From: an uncultured Bacteroidia bacterium | GTDB lineage: Bacteria > Bacteroidota > Bacteroidia > Bacteroidales > UBA932 | Assembly: GCA_902789245.1 (NCBI GenBank) | Contig: CADAND010000005.1 | Coordinates: forward strand, 1-64,000 | Reading direction: 5' to 3' | DNA: 64,000 nt | In this document: positions 1 to 7,934 of the stretch, piece after piece | How the letters are laid out: every line of letters starts with the position of its first letter | Position numbering within the stretch: position 1 is the stretch's first letter | The notes under the pieces: model-generated | Seen by the model: only the letters and a program-made list of their open reading frames with translations | The model's database searches: none | What the model was told of the DNA's origin: nothing | Position numbers and translations under genes: made by a program

Positions 1-795
1 CAGAATCAGGATGAGGGCGTTGCTCAGGTGCAGGACCAGCAGCGGCAGGGAGCCGGTGCCCATGTTGCTCATGGTGGAACGGACCCGCACGTTGAGGGCC
101 TGGACGAAGGAATTCTCCCACTGGCTGTAGAAAGCGCGCTCTCCGCCCATGGATTTGATGGTCTCCATGTTCCTGATGCCCGTCATGGTGACCCTCTGCA
201 GATGGGCGTCGGTCACTTCCGTTCCCTTGGCCTTCTTCTTCATGCTGTCGGCCGTGACCTGCATCACGAGCACGAGCAGGCTCATGGACACCAGCACGAC
301 CAGCCCCAGTTTCCAGCTGTACATCATCAGCAGCGCGGCGCTGATGAGGGACTGCACGATGAAAATGAGGCCGATGGAGAACTGGTCCATCGTGCGTGTG
401 ATGCTGGTGATGCTGGAGTAGCGGGCCACCAGCTCGCCGGACGAGAAGCGGTCCAGCACCAGCATGGGCAGCTCCAGGATGCTCAGCACGAAGCGGGATG
501 AGCTGAGCAGGCCCATCTTGGTGAAATGCCGTCTGCGGAGGAGGTTCATGGACATCCATACTGCCAGTTCAAGCACGAACAGCAGGATGTAGCAGAATAT
601 CAGGGGGCCGAACCACTCGGGATTCTTGCGGGTGATGATGTTGTCCGTATAGACTTGTTGGAAGAACGGCGCCAGCAGGTAGGCGACAATATCCACGAAG
701 TACAGCAGGAACGTGACCCAGTAGAAGGCCATGCATCCCCGCATGAAATGGCGGATGAGCGACGCCGTGGACCTGGACCCTTTCTGCCTGCTCAT
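1..795 (-). CDS. ABC exporter, NHLM/NHLP peptide-export type, membrane-domain part (truncated by window edge)
   Basis: Reading the minus strand from an ATG at 795 gives an open frame that runs off the left edge, so only about 265 N-terminal residues are visible and the ATPase domain is outside. The visible part is a type-1 exporter membrane domain: after a short basic N-terminus come several hydrophobic segments, with the stretch FQQVYTDNIITRKNPEWF after the first helices, as in the transporters of the NHLM/NHLP bacteriocin-export family. The chain begins almost directly with membrane helices, so there is no N-terminal C39 peptidase domain. The ATG overlaps the TGA stop of the HlyD-like gene (ATGA), showing translational coupling. 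The family exports processed peptides across the inner membrane; the substrate here is unknown. Family assignment is from recalled sequence likeness. Confidence 0.8.
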   Translation of the reverse strand, partial: MSRQKGSRSTASLIRHFMRGCMAFYWVTFLLYFVDIVAYLLAPFFQQVYTDNIITRKNPEWFGPLIFCYILLFVLELAVWMSMNLLRRRHFTKMGLLSSSRFVLSILELPMLVLDRFSSGELVARYSSITSITRTMDQFSIGLIFIVQSLISAALLMMYSWKLGLVVLVSMSLLVLVMQVTADSMKKKAKGTEVTDAHLQRVTMTGIRNMETIKSMGGERAFYSQWENSFVQALNVRVRSTMSNMGTGSLPLLVLHLSNALILIL

Positions 796-1655
796 TCTAC
801 ACGGATTTTAGCGCCCCGGAAGCGCGTTCTCACCGACTCGAAGAGGTAGCGGAACATGCTGCGGCGCCGGGTCTCGCTCATGACGGAGCAGTAGGTGCCT
901 ACGTTCAGGTTGACATCCTCCGGTTCGCCGAAGGACCAGTCGTATTGGGTAGGATCGTCCGGGGAGGGCAGCAGGTCGATCTGGACCTGATACATCATGT
1001 CCCCGGAGGAGAGCAGGCGGCTTGCCATCTCCTCATTCTTCAAAGTCTGGCGGACCTCGCTGGCGGAAACGGGATAGCGGTCTATGCGCATCACCCGGCC
1101 TTTCACGTAGCCGATCTCGTCCCGCTTCTCATCTTCCGGCCAGACCTGGGCCATCATCCCTTCGCGCAGGTCGCGCTGCCCGGCGTTGTCGATGTAGGCG
1201 ATGAGCATGGCGCGCTGCGTCTGGGACGGGTTGCCGCTCACCACGCTGATGATGGGCTCGAAGGCTTCGAAAGCCTCGTTGTCCACCTTGGTGTTGATGA
1301 TCGTCCCCTCCACCGTGCTGGTGAGGATACTGTAACTGTCCTCCAGGGAGATGAGGGCGATGGTCTGCCCTTTGCGCACCTGGTCTCCGCTGTGGACGAA
1401 GATGGTCCGGACCATGCCGCGGTTGGGCAGCGAGACGTCGGTGGTGCCTTCCTGCGGGAAGACGACACCGCTGTAATACACTTTGTCCGAGACGCTTCCC
1501 AGGAACCCCCAGACGAAGAAGGCGCCCATCAGCAGGAGCGCCGTGACGGCCAGGATGTACGTAGGAAGGGCAGTCACTTTGAGCATGCTGCCGATTTCTT
1601 CGGGGGACCGAAGCTGTTGCTTCCGGCTGTCTTCGGATAAAGGGTTTCGGTTCAT
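792..1655 (-). CDS. HlyD-like membrane-fusion protein, NHLM bacteriocin-system secretion type
   Basis: A 287-residue protein with one N-terminal membrane helix (around residues 35-55), preceded by LRSPEEIGSMLKVT, a layout typical of the secretion protein of NHLM/NHLP peptide-export systems. The rest is a periplasmic biotinyl-lipoyl-like and beta-barrel region, with VRTIFVHSGDQVRKGQTIAL matching the lipoyl-type hairpin. It should bridge the partner ABC transporter, encoded directly downstream with a 4-nt overlap, to an outer-membrane component not seen here. I chose the ATG at 1655; an in-frame GTG lies 6 nt earlier. A TAAATTTG -7 box sits at 1661-1668 (minus strand), so the pair probably starts its own transcript with a very short leader. 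Confidence 0.82.
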   Translation of the reverse strand: MNRNPLSEDSRKQQLRSPEEIGSMLKVTALPTYILAVTALLLMGAFFVWGFLGSVSDKVYYSGVVFPQEGTTDVSLPNRGMVRTIFVHSGDQVRKGQTIALISLEDSYSILTSTVEGTIINTKVDNEAFEAFEPIISVVSGNPSQTQRAMLIAYIDNAGQRDLREGMMAQVWPEDEKRDEIGYVKGRVMRIDRYPVSASEVRQTLKNEEMASRLLSSGDMMYQVQIDLLPSPDDPTQYDWSFGEPEDVNLNVGTYCSVMSETRRRSMFRYLFESVRTRFRGAKIRVE

Positions 1656-1660
1656 AGTCA

Positions 1661-1668
1661 CAAATTTA
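1661..1668 (-). promoter_or_regulatory. Bacteroidetes-type -7 box for the NHLM exporter pair
   Basis: The minus strand reads TAAATTTG, a match to TAnnTTTG, with a TTG 18 nt further upstream (plus-strand CAA at 1687-1689). It lies 5 nt before the ATG at 1655 and overlaps the stop codon of the aldo/keto reductase gene. Confidence 0.55.
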
Positions 1669-2853
1669 ACGATTTTTTCTGATCATCAAGCGCCGGAGCA
1701 GCATGACGAGCGGCTTGATCGGGAAGGGAAGCAGGGCGCGGTCGGCCTCCTGCAGCTTCTCGCGGATGGGAATGCCCTGCGGGCAGTGCTTCTCGCACTT
1801 GCCGCACTTGATGCACTGCGAGGCGAAGGCCGGCTCGGCCGACAGGGCGACCGCCTGGGCAAAATGCCGCCGGCCGGAGAGCCTGGATTCCGTGTACATC
1901 AGGTTGTAACTGCTGAAGATGCCGGGGATGTCCACGCCCTTGGGGCAGGGCATGCAGTAGCGGCAGCCGGTGCAGCCGACTTTCTCTTTCTCCCGGATGA
2001 TGCCGAGGATGCGCTGCAGAAAAGCGCGGTCGTCCTCCGTGAAGGTGCCGACCGCGGCACGGGACGCCGTGCGCACGTTCTGCTCCACCATGGCCAGGGA
2101 GTTCATGCCGGACAGCACGACGGTGACCTCCGGCTGGTCCCACAGCCAGTTCAACCCCCATTCTGCAGGGCTCCAGCCCCGTTCGTGGGCGGCCATCAGT
2201 TTCTTGGCCTGCTCGGGGAGCCTGTCCACCAGCTTGCCGCCGCGCAGCGGCTCCATGATGATGACGGGGATGCCCCGGGCGGCCGCGGCTTTCAGCCCGG
2301 TCACGCCCGCCTGCGTGTTCTCGTCGAGGTAGTTGTATTGGATCTGGCAGAAGTCCCAGTCGTAGTCCGCCAGGATCTTCAGGAAGTTGTCGCTGTTGCC
2401 GTGGTAGGAGAAACCGATGTTGCGAATGGTGCCCGCGGCTTTCTTCTCCGCGATCCAGTCCAGCACGCCCACGGTCTTGAGCCGCTCCCACTGGGCGATG
2501 TCGGTCAGGTGGTGCATCAGGTAGTAGTCGACGCGGTCCGTGCGCAGGCGGGAGAGTTCTTCTCCCAGGTACTTGTCGAGCGACTCGCGGCTCTTGACCA
2601 GGTACTGGGGCAGCTTGGTCGCGATGCGCACGCGGTCGCGGATCCCGTTGCGCTCGAGGATCTCGCCGAGCGCCGCCTCGCTGCCGGGGTAGATGTAGGC
2701 CGTGTCGAAATAATTCACGCCGGCCCGGTAGGCCGCCAGCAGCTCCTGCTCCGTCTTTTTGATGTCCACCCCGGTGCCCTTGCGGCTGAAGCGCATGCAG
2801 CCGTAGCCGAGGATGGAGAGCTCGTCTCCGTGTTTGTCTTTTCTGTAAAGCAT
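1666..2853 (-). CDS. Aldo/keto reductase with C-terminal 4Fe-4S ferredoxin domain
   Basis: A 395-residue protein. Residues 1-280 form an aldo/keto reductase TIM barrel: LGYGCMRFS near the start, then NYFDTAYIYPGSE with the catalytic Asp and Tyr, and VDYYLMHH. The C-terminal 110 residues carry two cysteine clusters, CTGCRYCMPCPKG and CIKCGKCEKHCPQGIP, as in the iron-sulfur oxidoreductases common in anaerobes and usually annotated by family only. It probably reduces a small carbonyl or other substrate using NADPH and/or ferredoxin electrons in the cytoplasm; the substrate is unknown. I chose the ATG at 2853 because it directly precedes MLYRKDKHGDELSILGYG; an in-frame start at 2901 would add 16 residues with no family support. 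It is transcribed away from grpE. Confidence 0.88.
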   Translation of the reverse strand: MLYRKDKHGDELSILGYGCMRFSRKGTGVDIKKTEQELLAAYRAGVNYFDTAYIYPGSEAALGEILERNGIRDRVRIATKLPQYLVKSRESLDKYLGEELSRLRTDRVDYYLMHHLTDIAQWERLKTVGVLDWIAEKKAAGTIRNIGFSYHGNSDNFLKILADYDWDFCQIQYNYLDENTQAGVTGLKAAAARGIPVIIMEPLRGGKLVDRLPEQAKKLMAAHERGWSPAEWGLNWLWDQPEVTVVLSGMNSLAMVEQNVRTASRAAVGTFTEDDRAFLQRILGIIREKEKVGCTGCRYCMPCPKGVDIPGIFSSYNLMYTESRLSGRRHFAQAVALSAEPAFASQCIKCGKCEKHCPQGIPIREKLQEADRALLPFPIKPLVMLLRRLMIRKNR

Positions 2854-2895
2854 AACATCGGACAAGATACGCATTTTTACGCGAATTCCGACAGA

Positions 2896-2925
2896 TGACA
2901 TTCTGTCATTGGCAGAGCTTTTGCT
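2896..2925 (+). promoter_or_regulatory. Sigma-54-like promoter and adjacent TGACA palindrome upstream of grpE
   Basis: Positions 2910-2925 read TGGCAGAGCTTTTGCT. They match the RpoN consensus TGGCACGRNNNTTGCW with invariant GG and GC at the correct 10-nt separation; only positions 6-7 differ. Directly upstream, 2896-2908 is the palindrome TGACA-TTC-TGTCA. Expected transcription start is near 2936, giving a leader of about 15 nt to the grpE ATG at 2952. The sequence match is direct; use of sigma-54 is inferred. Confidence 0.5.
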
Positions 2926-2951
2926 TTAGCAAAGGGAAACAACCTTGAATT

Positions 2952-3488
2952 ATGGCAGAAAACAAAGATAAACAGGCTCCGCAGGCAGCGGAACCCAAGA
3001 AGAAGCAGAAGAAAGAGGACCGCAAGACCGACGAACTGAAGCAGCAGGTCGCCGAGCTGACTGACAAATTGGCGGCCGAGAAGGACAGCTATATCCGCCT
3101 GATGGCGGAATTCGAGACCTTCCGGCGCCGCAGCTCGGAGGACCGCCTGAACCTGATCGCGTCCGCCTCGGCCAAGACCATCGAGGGGCTCCTCCCGGTG
3201 CTGGACGACTGCGAGCGGGCCATGGAGATGCTCTCCAAGTCGTCTGACGAAGCGGCCAAGGAGGGCACAGCACTGATATACAATAAGTTGATGGATTACC
3301 TCAAGACCCAGGGCCTGGCGCGGATCGAGGCAAAGGGCGAAGTGTTCGACACGGACTTCCACGAGGCCGTGACCCAGTTCCCCGCGCCGAGCGAGGAGCT
3401 GAAGGGCAAGGTGATCGACGTGGTTCAGACGGGCTACACGCTGGGCGGCAAGGTCCTGCGCTATGCCAAAGTTGTCGTAGGAGCGTAA
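2952..3488 (+). CDS. grpE: GrpE, nucleotide-exchange factor of DnaK
   Basis: A 178-residue GrpE that releases ADP from the DnaK (Hsp70) chaperone in the cytoplasm. The N-terminus is lysine-rich (residues 5-25), followed by a long coiled coil (about 25-75, ending in the ETFRRRSSEDR region). The C-terminal beta domain has GEVFDTDFHEAVTQ and the family-typical end VVQTGYTLGGKVLRYAKVVV. The gene is 4 nt upstream of dnaJ on the same strand, the usual Bacteroidetes grpE-dnaJ operon. The start at 2952 follows a putative sigma-54 promoter. Length and motifs are normal for the family. Confidence 0.96.
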   Translation: MAENKDKQAPQAAEPKKKQKKEDRKTDELKQQVAELTDKLAAEKDSYIRLMAEFETFRRRSSEDRLNLIASASAKTIEGLLPVLDDCERAMEMLSKSSDEAAKEGTALIYNKLMDYLKTQGLARIEAKGEVFDTDFHEAVTQFPAPSEELKGKVIDVVQTGYTLGGKVLRYAKVVVGA

Positions 3489-3492
3489 GCGT

Positions 3493-4674
3493 ATGGCAGA
3501 GAAAAGAGATTACTATGAGGTCCTGGGGCTCCAGAAGGGAGCCTCGGCCGACGATATCAAGGGCGCGTACCGCAAGGCCGCGCTCAAATGGCATCCGGAC
3601 CGCTGGGTCAGCGGCACGGACGCCGAGAAGAAGACCGCGGAAGAGAAGTTCAAAGAGGCCTCCGAGGCCTATTCCGTGCTGAGCGACCCCGACAAGAAGG
3701 CGAAATACGACCAGTTCGGCTTCGCCGGCGTGGACGGGGCGGGCGCCCAGGACTGGAGCCAGGGCTTCGGCAACCTGAACGACATCCTGAACAATCTCTT
3801 CGGCGGGGCGTTCGGCGGTTTCGGCGGTTTTGGCGGCTTCGGCGATTTTGGCTTCGGCGGCGGCCAGCAGGGTCCCCGTCAGCAGCGCGGCCGCGACATC
3901 CGCACGCGCGTCAAGGTGACGCTCGAGGAGATTGCGAACGGCTGCGAGAAGGAAGTCACGATCGAGCGCAACCGGCCCTGTCCGGACTGCGGCGGCCGTG
4001 GCGCCAGGAACGCTTCCGACGTGAAGACCTGCCCGACCTGTAAGGGAAAGGGCACGATCCAGACGATGACGAATACGCTCTTCGGCCGCGCCATCAATAC
4101 CTCCGTCTGTCCGCACTGCAACGGCACCGGCACAGTGGTCACGAACCCCTGCGGCCGCTGCAAGGGCACCGGCCTCGTCCGGGTCAAGGAGACCGTCAAG
4201 GTCCGCATCCCGGCGGGCGTGGAGGACGGCATGCAGCTGTCCCTGCGCGGGGAGGGTCATGCAGCGCCGCAGGGCGGCGTGAACGGCGACCTGCTCGTGA
4301 TCGTGGAGGAGCAGCCGCACACCCAGCTGAAGCGCGACGGCGCGAACCTCTTCTATACGCGCGTGATCAGTGTCGCGGACGCGATGCTGGGCTGTGAGAT
4401 CCAGGTGCCGGGCCTCGACGGTCCGCTGCCGCTCAAACTGGACGCCGGCACGCAATCCGGCACGGTCCAGCGCCTGCGCGGCAAGGGTCTTCCTTCCGTG
4501 AACGGCTATGGTTTGAGCAGCCGCGGCGACCTGTACGTGAAGATTCTGGTGTGGATCCCGCGCAAGCTGGGACGCGCCGAGCGCGAGGCCATCGAGAAGA
4601 TGCGCGACTCGGTCCGTCCGGATCCGAACCGGGACGACCGGGCGCTCTTCGAAAAAGAAAGCCAGTACTTCTGA
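3493..4674 (+). CDS. dnaJ: DnaJ, Hsp40 co-chaperone
   Basis: A 393-residue DnaJ that stimulates DnaK ATPase and delivers unfolded clients. Domains in order: J domain (residues 1-75) with the HPD triad in KWHPDRW; a Gly/Phe-rich linker (about 85-130) with repeated GGFGGFG; the zinc-finger domain with four CxxCxGxG repeats (CPDCGGRG, CPTCKGKG, CPHCNGTG, CGRCKGTG; about 157-225); and the C-terminal substrate-binding domains. It is coupled to grpE and followed within 4 nt by a strong hairpin that probably terminates the transcript. Confidence 0.97.
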   Translation: MAEKRDYYEVLGLQKGASADDIKGAYRKAALKWHPDRWVSGTDAEKKTAEEKFKEASEAYSVLSDPDKKAKYDQFGFAGVDGAGAQDWSQGFGNLNDILNNLFGGAFGGFGGFGGFGDFGFGGGQQGPRQQRGRDIRTRVKVTLEEIANGCEKEVTIERNRPCPDCGGRGARNASDVKTCPTCKGKGTIQTMTNTLFGRAINTSVCPHCNGTGTVVTNPCGRCKGTGLVRVKETVKVRIPAGVEDGMQLSLRGEGHAAPQGGVNGDLLVIVEEQPHTQLKRDGANLFYTRVISVADAMLGCEIQVPGLDGPLPLKLDAGTQSGTVQRLRGKGLPSVNGYGLSSRGDLYVKILVWIPRKLGRAEREAIEKMRDSVRPDPNRDDRALFEKESQYF

Positions 4675-4677
4675 TGA

Positions 4678-4703
4678 AAATCGCCGGCCCAGGCCGGCGA
4701 TTT
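4678..4703. terminator. Bidirectional terminator between dnaJ and trkA
   Basis: A perfect 12-bp stem (4678-4689 paired with 4692-4703, arm AAATCGCCGGCC) with a 2-nt loop lies just after the dnaJ stop and ends one base before the trkA stop at 4705. A-rich and T-rich ends on both sides suit both converging genes. Confidence 0.8.
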
Positions 4704-4704
4704 C

Positions 4705-6066
4705 CTATTTAAAGAACTTGTCGATGTCCTGGATGGTCTCCGGCAGGGCGAAGATCGCCACGCGGTCGTAAGGCTGGATGACCGTGTCGCCCACGGCGAT
4801 GAAGGCTTCGCTGCCGCGGATCACGCCGCCGATGATGGCGTTCCGCGGGAAGTCGATGTCCTTGATCGGCGCGGCGGTGATGGCCGAGCCCGGCGCCACC
4901 GTATATTCGATGACTTCCGCATTGGTGCCGGTCATGTAGCGGACGACGCGTGCCTTGCCCGACAGGGTGAACTTGAAAATGCGTCCGGCGGTGATGAGTT
5001 TCTTGTTGATGACGTTATCCACGCCCATCTCCTCCGCGATGTGGATATACTCGATGTTTTCCACTTCGGCGATGGTGCGCGGCACGCCGAACTTCTTGGC
5101 CACCACGCAGGAAAGCACGTTGCTCTCGTCGTTGCCCGTCAGGGCGATGAAAGAGTCGTATTCCTGGATGCCTTCCTCGTAGAGGAAATCGGAGTTGCGG
5201 CCGTCCCCGTGGACGATGCGCACGGACTCGGGCAGCTTCTCGGAAAGCTCGATACAGCGGTCTTTGTCGCTCTCGACCAGCTTGACCTTGAGTCCGGCGC
5301 GGGTCAGGGACCGGGCGAGCATCTCGCCGATGGGGCCGCCGCCCAGGATGAAGGCGCTGTCGATGGAGAGGTTGGTCTTGCCGAAGTGGCGGTAGAGCGC
5401 TTCCACGCCTTCGCGCGTGGTGATCGTGAAAACGAGGTCGCCGTAGAGGAACTTGGTGTCGAGCCTGGGGATGATGGTGTTCTCGTCGCGCGAGATGGCG
5501 ATGACGCGGAACTGCTGCAGCTCCTCGGTGGTGGTATCCTTGATGAATTCCAGCAGCTTGAGGTCGAGGATGGGGGAGTCTTCGGTGAGTTTGAAGACGG
5601 CGATCTGGAGACGTCCGCGGGCGAAATCCATCGTCTCGGCGGTGGAGTTGTGCTTGAGGAAAGCCACGATTTCGTCGGCGGCGCTCTTCTCGGGATAGAA
5701 CATGAGCTCGATGCCCAATTCCTTGAATATGAGCTTGTTCTCTGCGTTCAGGTAGTCCTCGTCGTTGACGCGCGCGATCACCTTGGCGGCGCCGAGCTGT
5801 TTGGCGAGCAGAGCGCCCACGATGTTGATCTCCTGGGCGGCCAGCGGATAGACGGCGATGAACAGGTCCGCCTTTTCCACCGCGGCGGCGCGCAGGATTT
5901 CGATCGACGAAGGATTGCCGAGGACCGTCTCGACGTCGGCGTACGACGTCAGCGCGGCAATGCGCTCGGCGTTGTCGTCGATGACCGTGACTTCGTTCGC
6001 CTCGGCGCGAAGCATCTTCGCGAGATGGGAACCCACCTCGCCGGCACCCTCAATGACTACTTTCAT
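4705..6066 (-). CDS. trkA: TrkA, potassium-uptake regulatory protein
   Basis: A 453-residue Trk-system peripheral protein made of two tandem RCK units. The first Rossmann fold starts at residue 3 (EGAGEVGSHLAKML, then VTVIDDNAERI); the second begins near residue 240 (ILGGGPIGEMLARSL, then VKLVESDKDRC). Each is followed by a TrkA-C domain, around 155-220 and 370-450. It binds NAD(H) or nucleotides and gates the TrkH/TrkG potassium channel at the inner-membrane face; no trkH is visible in this window. It overlaps the upstream glycosyltransferase gene by 17 nt, so the two are probably co-transcribed. A terminator hairpin lies directly after the stop. Confidence 0.94.
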   Translation of the reverse strand: MKVVIEGAGEVGSHLAKMLRAEANEVTVIDDNAERIAALTSYADVETVLGNPSSIEILRAAAVEKADLFIAVYPLAAQEINIVGALLAKQLGAAKVIARVNDEDYLNAENKLIFKELGIELMFYPEKSAADEIVAFLKHNSTAETMDFARGRLQIAVFKLTEDSPILDLKLLEFIKDTTTEELQQFRVIAISRDENTIIPRLDTKFLYGDLVFTITTREGVEALYRHFGKTNLSIDSAFILGGGPIGEMLARSLTRAGLKVKLVESDKDRCIELSEKLPESVRIVHGDGRNSDFLYEEGIQEYDSFIALTGNDESNVLSCVVAKKFGVPRTIAEVENIEYIHIAEEMGVDNVINKKLITAGRIFKFTLSGKARVVRYMTGTNAEVIEYTVAPGSAITAAPIKDIDFPRNAIIGGVIRGSEAFIAVGDTVIQPYDRVAIFALPETIQDIDKFFK

Positions 6067-7138
6067 AGCGTCTCACAAATTTAAAAATCTTCTCTCCCCG
6101 CAGCGCGGCCTGGATCAGGATGCACACGTCCAACAGCCCTTCCGGGCTCCCTTTCCCGGGAACGCCGGGCTCCGTCTTTGTGCCCCGGAGCTCGCGGTAT
6201 TCGCGATGTGCGTCCCGGACTGCCCGGGCGTTGTCTGCCTTTCCAGACAGCAAATATACGATTGCTGCGCAACAATCCAAAATCTTGCGCATGCGGATGC
6301 GCCCGCGCGAGCGCCGCGGCCCGAGGGTCGCGGACAGGTTGTTCTCCAGCAGGAGCAGCCCGTTGCGGTAGTTGAGTTTCAGCTTGAGCGGGGAGGCGGG
6401 TGCGAGGGTGCCGCCGCCGAGGTGGTACACGCAGCTCTGCGGCACCACGCCCACGCGCCATCCGGCGAGCCAGGCGCGCCAGCACCAGTCAATTTCTTCC
6501 ATGTGCGCGAAGAAGCGCGCGTCCAGGCCGCCCAGCTCGTGCCAGGCGCGGGCACGGACGAGCAGGCAGGCTCCGGACACCCAGAGGGCATCCTGCGGCG
6601 CATCATATTGCCCCGTGTCCCGCTCCGTGCGCCCCAGCACGCGGCCGCGGCAGAAGGGGAAGCCGTAGCGGTCGAGCAGGCCCCCGGCAGCGCCGGCGTA
6701 TTCGAAGCGGTCGCTGCGGCGGAAGCCGTCGCCGTCGGGCTCCAGCGCGTGCAGCTTGGGGCCGCAGGCGGCATAGTCCGGGTGCGCGTCCATCCAGGCG
6801 ACGAGCGGCTCCAGCCACCCGGCCGGCACCTCGATGTCGGAATTCAGCAGGACCAGATATTCCGCCCTACACGACGCCCCCGCACGGCAAGCCGAATCAT
6901 CCAGCAGGTCCGATAAGGCGCGGTTGTAGCCGCCGGTGAAGCCGTAGTTCTCGTCGAACAGGATCGTACGGACCTGCGGGAAGCGCTCGGCGAGCAGCTC
7001 CCGCGAGCCGTCCGTGCTGGCGTTGTCTGCGACCACGACGCCGGCATCCAGTCCCTGCAGGCTGTCCAGCAGGGGAGGCAGGAAACGCTCCAGGTAGTCC
7101 CGGGTGTTCCAGTTGAGGATGACGACGGCGGTGCGCAT
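6050..7138 (-). CDS. GT2-family glycosyltransferase
   Basis: A 362-residue GT-A fold glycosyltransferase of family 2. The N-terminus is typical (TAVVILNWNTRDYLERFLP, then VVVADNASTDGS). The metal-binding DxD-type site is in VLLNSDIEVPAGW near residue 100, and an acceptor-side ED-type motif is in HMEEIDWCWRAWLAGW near residue 215. It resembles the rhamnosyl/GlcNAc-transferase-like GT2 enzymes often found apart from capsule loci. The donor and acceptor cannot be read from sequence. It lies 21 nt downstream of slyD and overlaps trkA by 17 nt. The C-terminal 60 residues are basic with no further domain seen. Confidence 0.9.
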   Translation of the reverse strand: MRTAVVILNWNTRDYLERFLPPLLDSLQGLDAGVVVADNASTDGSRELLAERFPQVRTILFDENYGFTGGYNRALSDLLDDSACRAGASCRAEYLVLLNSDIEVPAGWLEPLVAWMDAHPDYAACGPKLHALEPDGDGFRRSDRFEYAGAAGGLLDRYGFPFCRGRVLGRTERDTGQYDAPQDALWVSGACLLVRARAWHELGGLDARFFAHMEEIDWCWRAWLAGWRVGVVPQSCVYHLGGGTLAPASPLKLKLNYRNGLLLLENNLSATLGPRRSRGRIRMRKILDCCAAIVYLLSGKADNARAVRDAHREYRELRGTKTEPGVPGKGSPEGLLDVCILIQAALRGEKIFKFVRRYESSH

Positions 7139-7159
7139 AAAATATTATCTTAGAATGGC

Positions 7160-7789
7160 TTAGTTCTTTCCGCAGTCGCAGCCTTCTTTGCCGCAGCCGC
7201 AGTCGCCTTCGCCGTCTTTGTGGCAATTGCCTTCGCCCTTGCCGCAGCATTCGCCGTTTTCCTTGTGGCAGCCGCCATGACAGCCGCCGCAGCCTTCCTC
7301 CTGCGGAAGGTATTCGCCGTGCAGGCCCTCGGTCAACTCCTTGTCCGTGGCGCTGCGCACGCTCTCCACCTTGCCGGTGAAGTGCAGGGTCTTGCCGGCC
7401 ATCGGGTGGTTGAAGTCCATGGTCACGGAACTGTCGGTGACTTTGCTGACGGTGCCCTGGACCACCTGGCCGGCCTGGTTCAGCATCGGGATGGTGCGGC
7501 CGACGACCAGCAGGTCCTCGCGCACCTGTCCGTCGATGGCGAAAGCCGTCTTGGGGAGTTCGACGAGGTATTTGGGATCATAGGTGCCGTAGCCGTCTTC
7601 GGGGCTCAAGACGAAGTCGAAGCCCTCGCCGGGCTCCTTGCCCTCCAGGGCCCCCTCGAACTTGGGCAGCAGCATGCCGCTGCCGTGGATATACTCCAGC
7701 GGGGAGCCGGGTGCGGACTTGTCCGCGATTTTACCTTCCACTTCCAGTTGGTAGCTCACGGCCACCACTTTGTTCTTTTCTACTTTCAT
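7160..7789 (-). CDS. slyD: SlyD-like FKBP-type peptidyl-prolyl isomerase
   Basis: A 209-residue cytoplasmic prolyl isomerase and chaperone of the SlyD branch. The split FKBP domain occupies residues 1-70 and 120-145 (VAVSYQLEVEGKIADKS, GSGMLLPKFEGALEG), with an IF insert-in-flap domain between (about 70-120, ending DFNHPMAGKTLHFTGKV). The last 45 residues are a Cys/His/Gly-rich tail with CGGCHGGCH, CCGKGEGNCH and CGCGKEGCDCG, a likely metal-binding tail as in nickel-handling SlyD proteins. Its upstream intergenic region is largely a 112-bp MITE-like repeat (7802-7913), so promoter elements may have been replaced. Confidence 0.93.
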   Translation of the reverse strand: MKVEKNKVVAVSYQLEVEGKIADKSAPGSPLEYIHGSGMLLPKFEGALEGKEPGEGFDFVLSPEDGYGTYDPKYLVELPKTAFAIDGQVREDLLVVGRTIPMLNQAGQVVQGTVSKVTDSSVTMDFNHPMAGKTLHFTGKVESVRSATDKELTEGLHGEYLPQEEGCGGCHGGCHKENGECCGKGEGNCHKDGEGDCGCGKEGCDCGKN

Positions 7790-7801
7790 CTCTCTGTTTT
7801 T

Positions 7802-7913
7802 GCTGTGAGTTATATTTGTCTAATAATCAATATCTTACTGTTTTGTACTACCCTAAAAATCGGGGGAGTGTCAATTTCTATTTCCTTAATCCTCAATGAG
7901 TTGCAGCTCACAG
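7802..7913. repeat. 112-bp MITE-like element, copy 1
   Basis: It begins GCTGTGAG and ends AGCTCACAG, so its ends are short inverted repeats (CTGTGAG/CTCACAG). A second copy with the same ends, the same internal CGGGGGAGTG and exactly the same spacings (59 nt from the first base to CGGGGGAGTG, 112 nt in all) is at 63440-63551. The core of about 30 bp around TTTTG..CTA.CC...CGGGGGAGTG is well conserved and the linkers have diverged. It fills the gap between slyD and tldE. Confidence 0.6.
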
Positions 7914-7934
7914 GGAAAGCGGGGGCAACTCATC

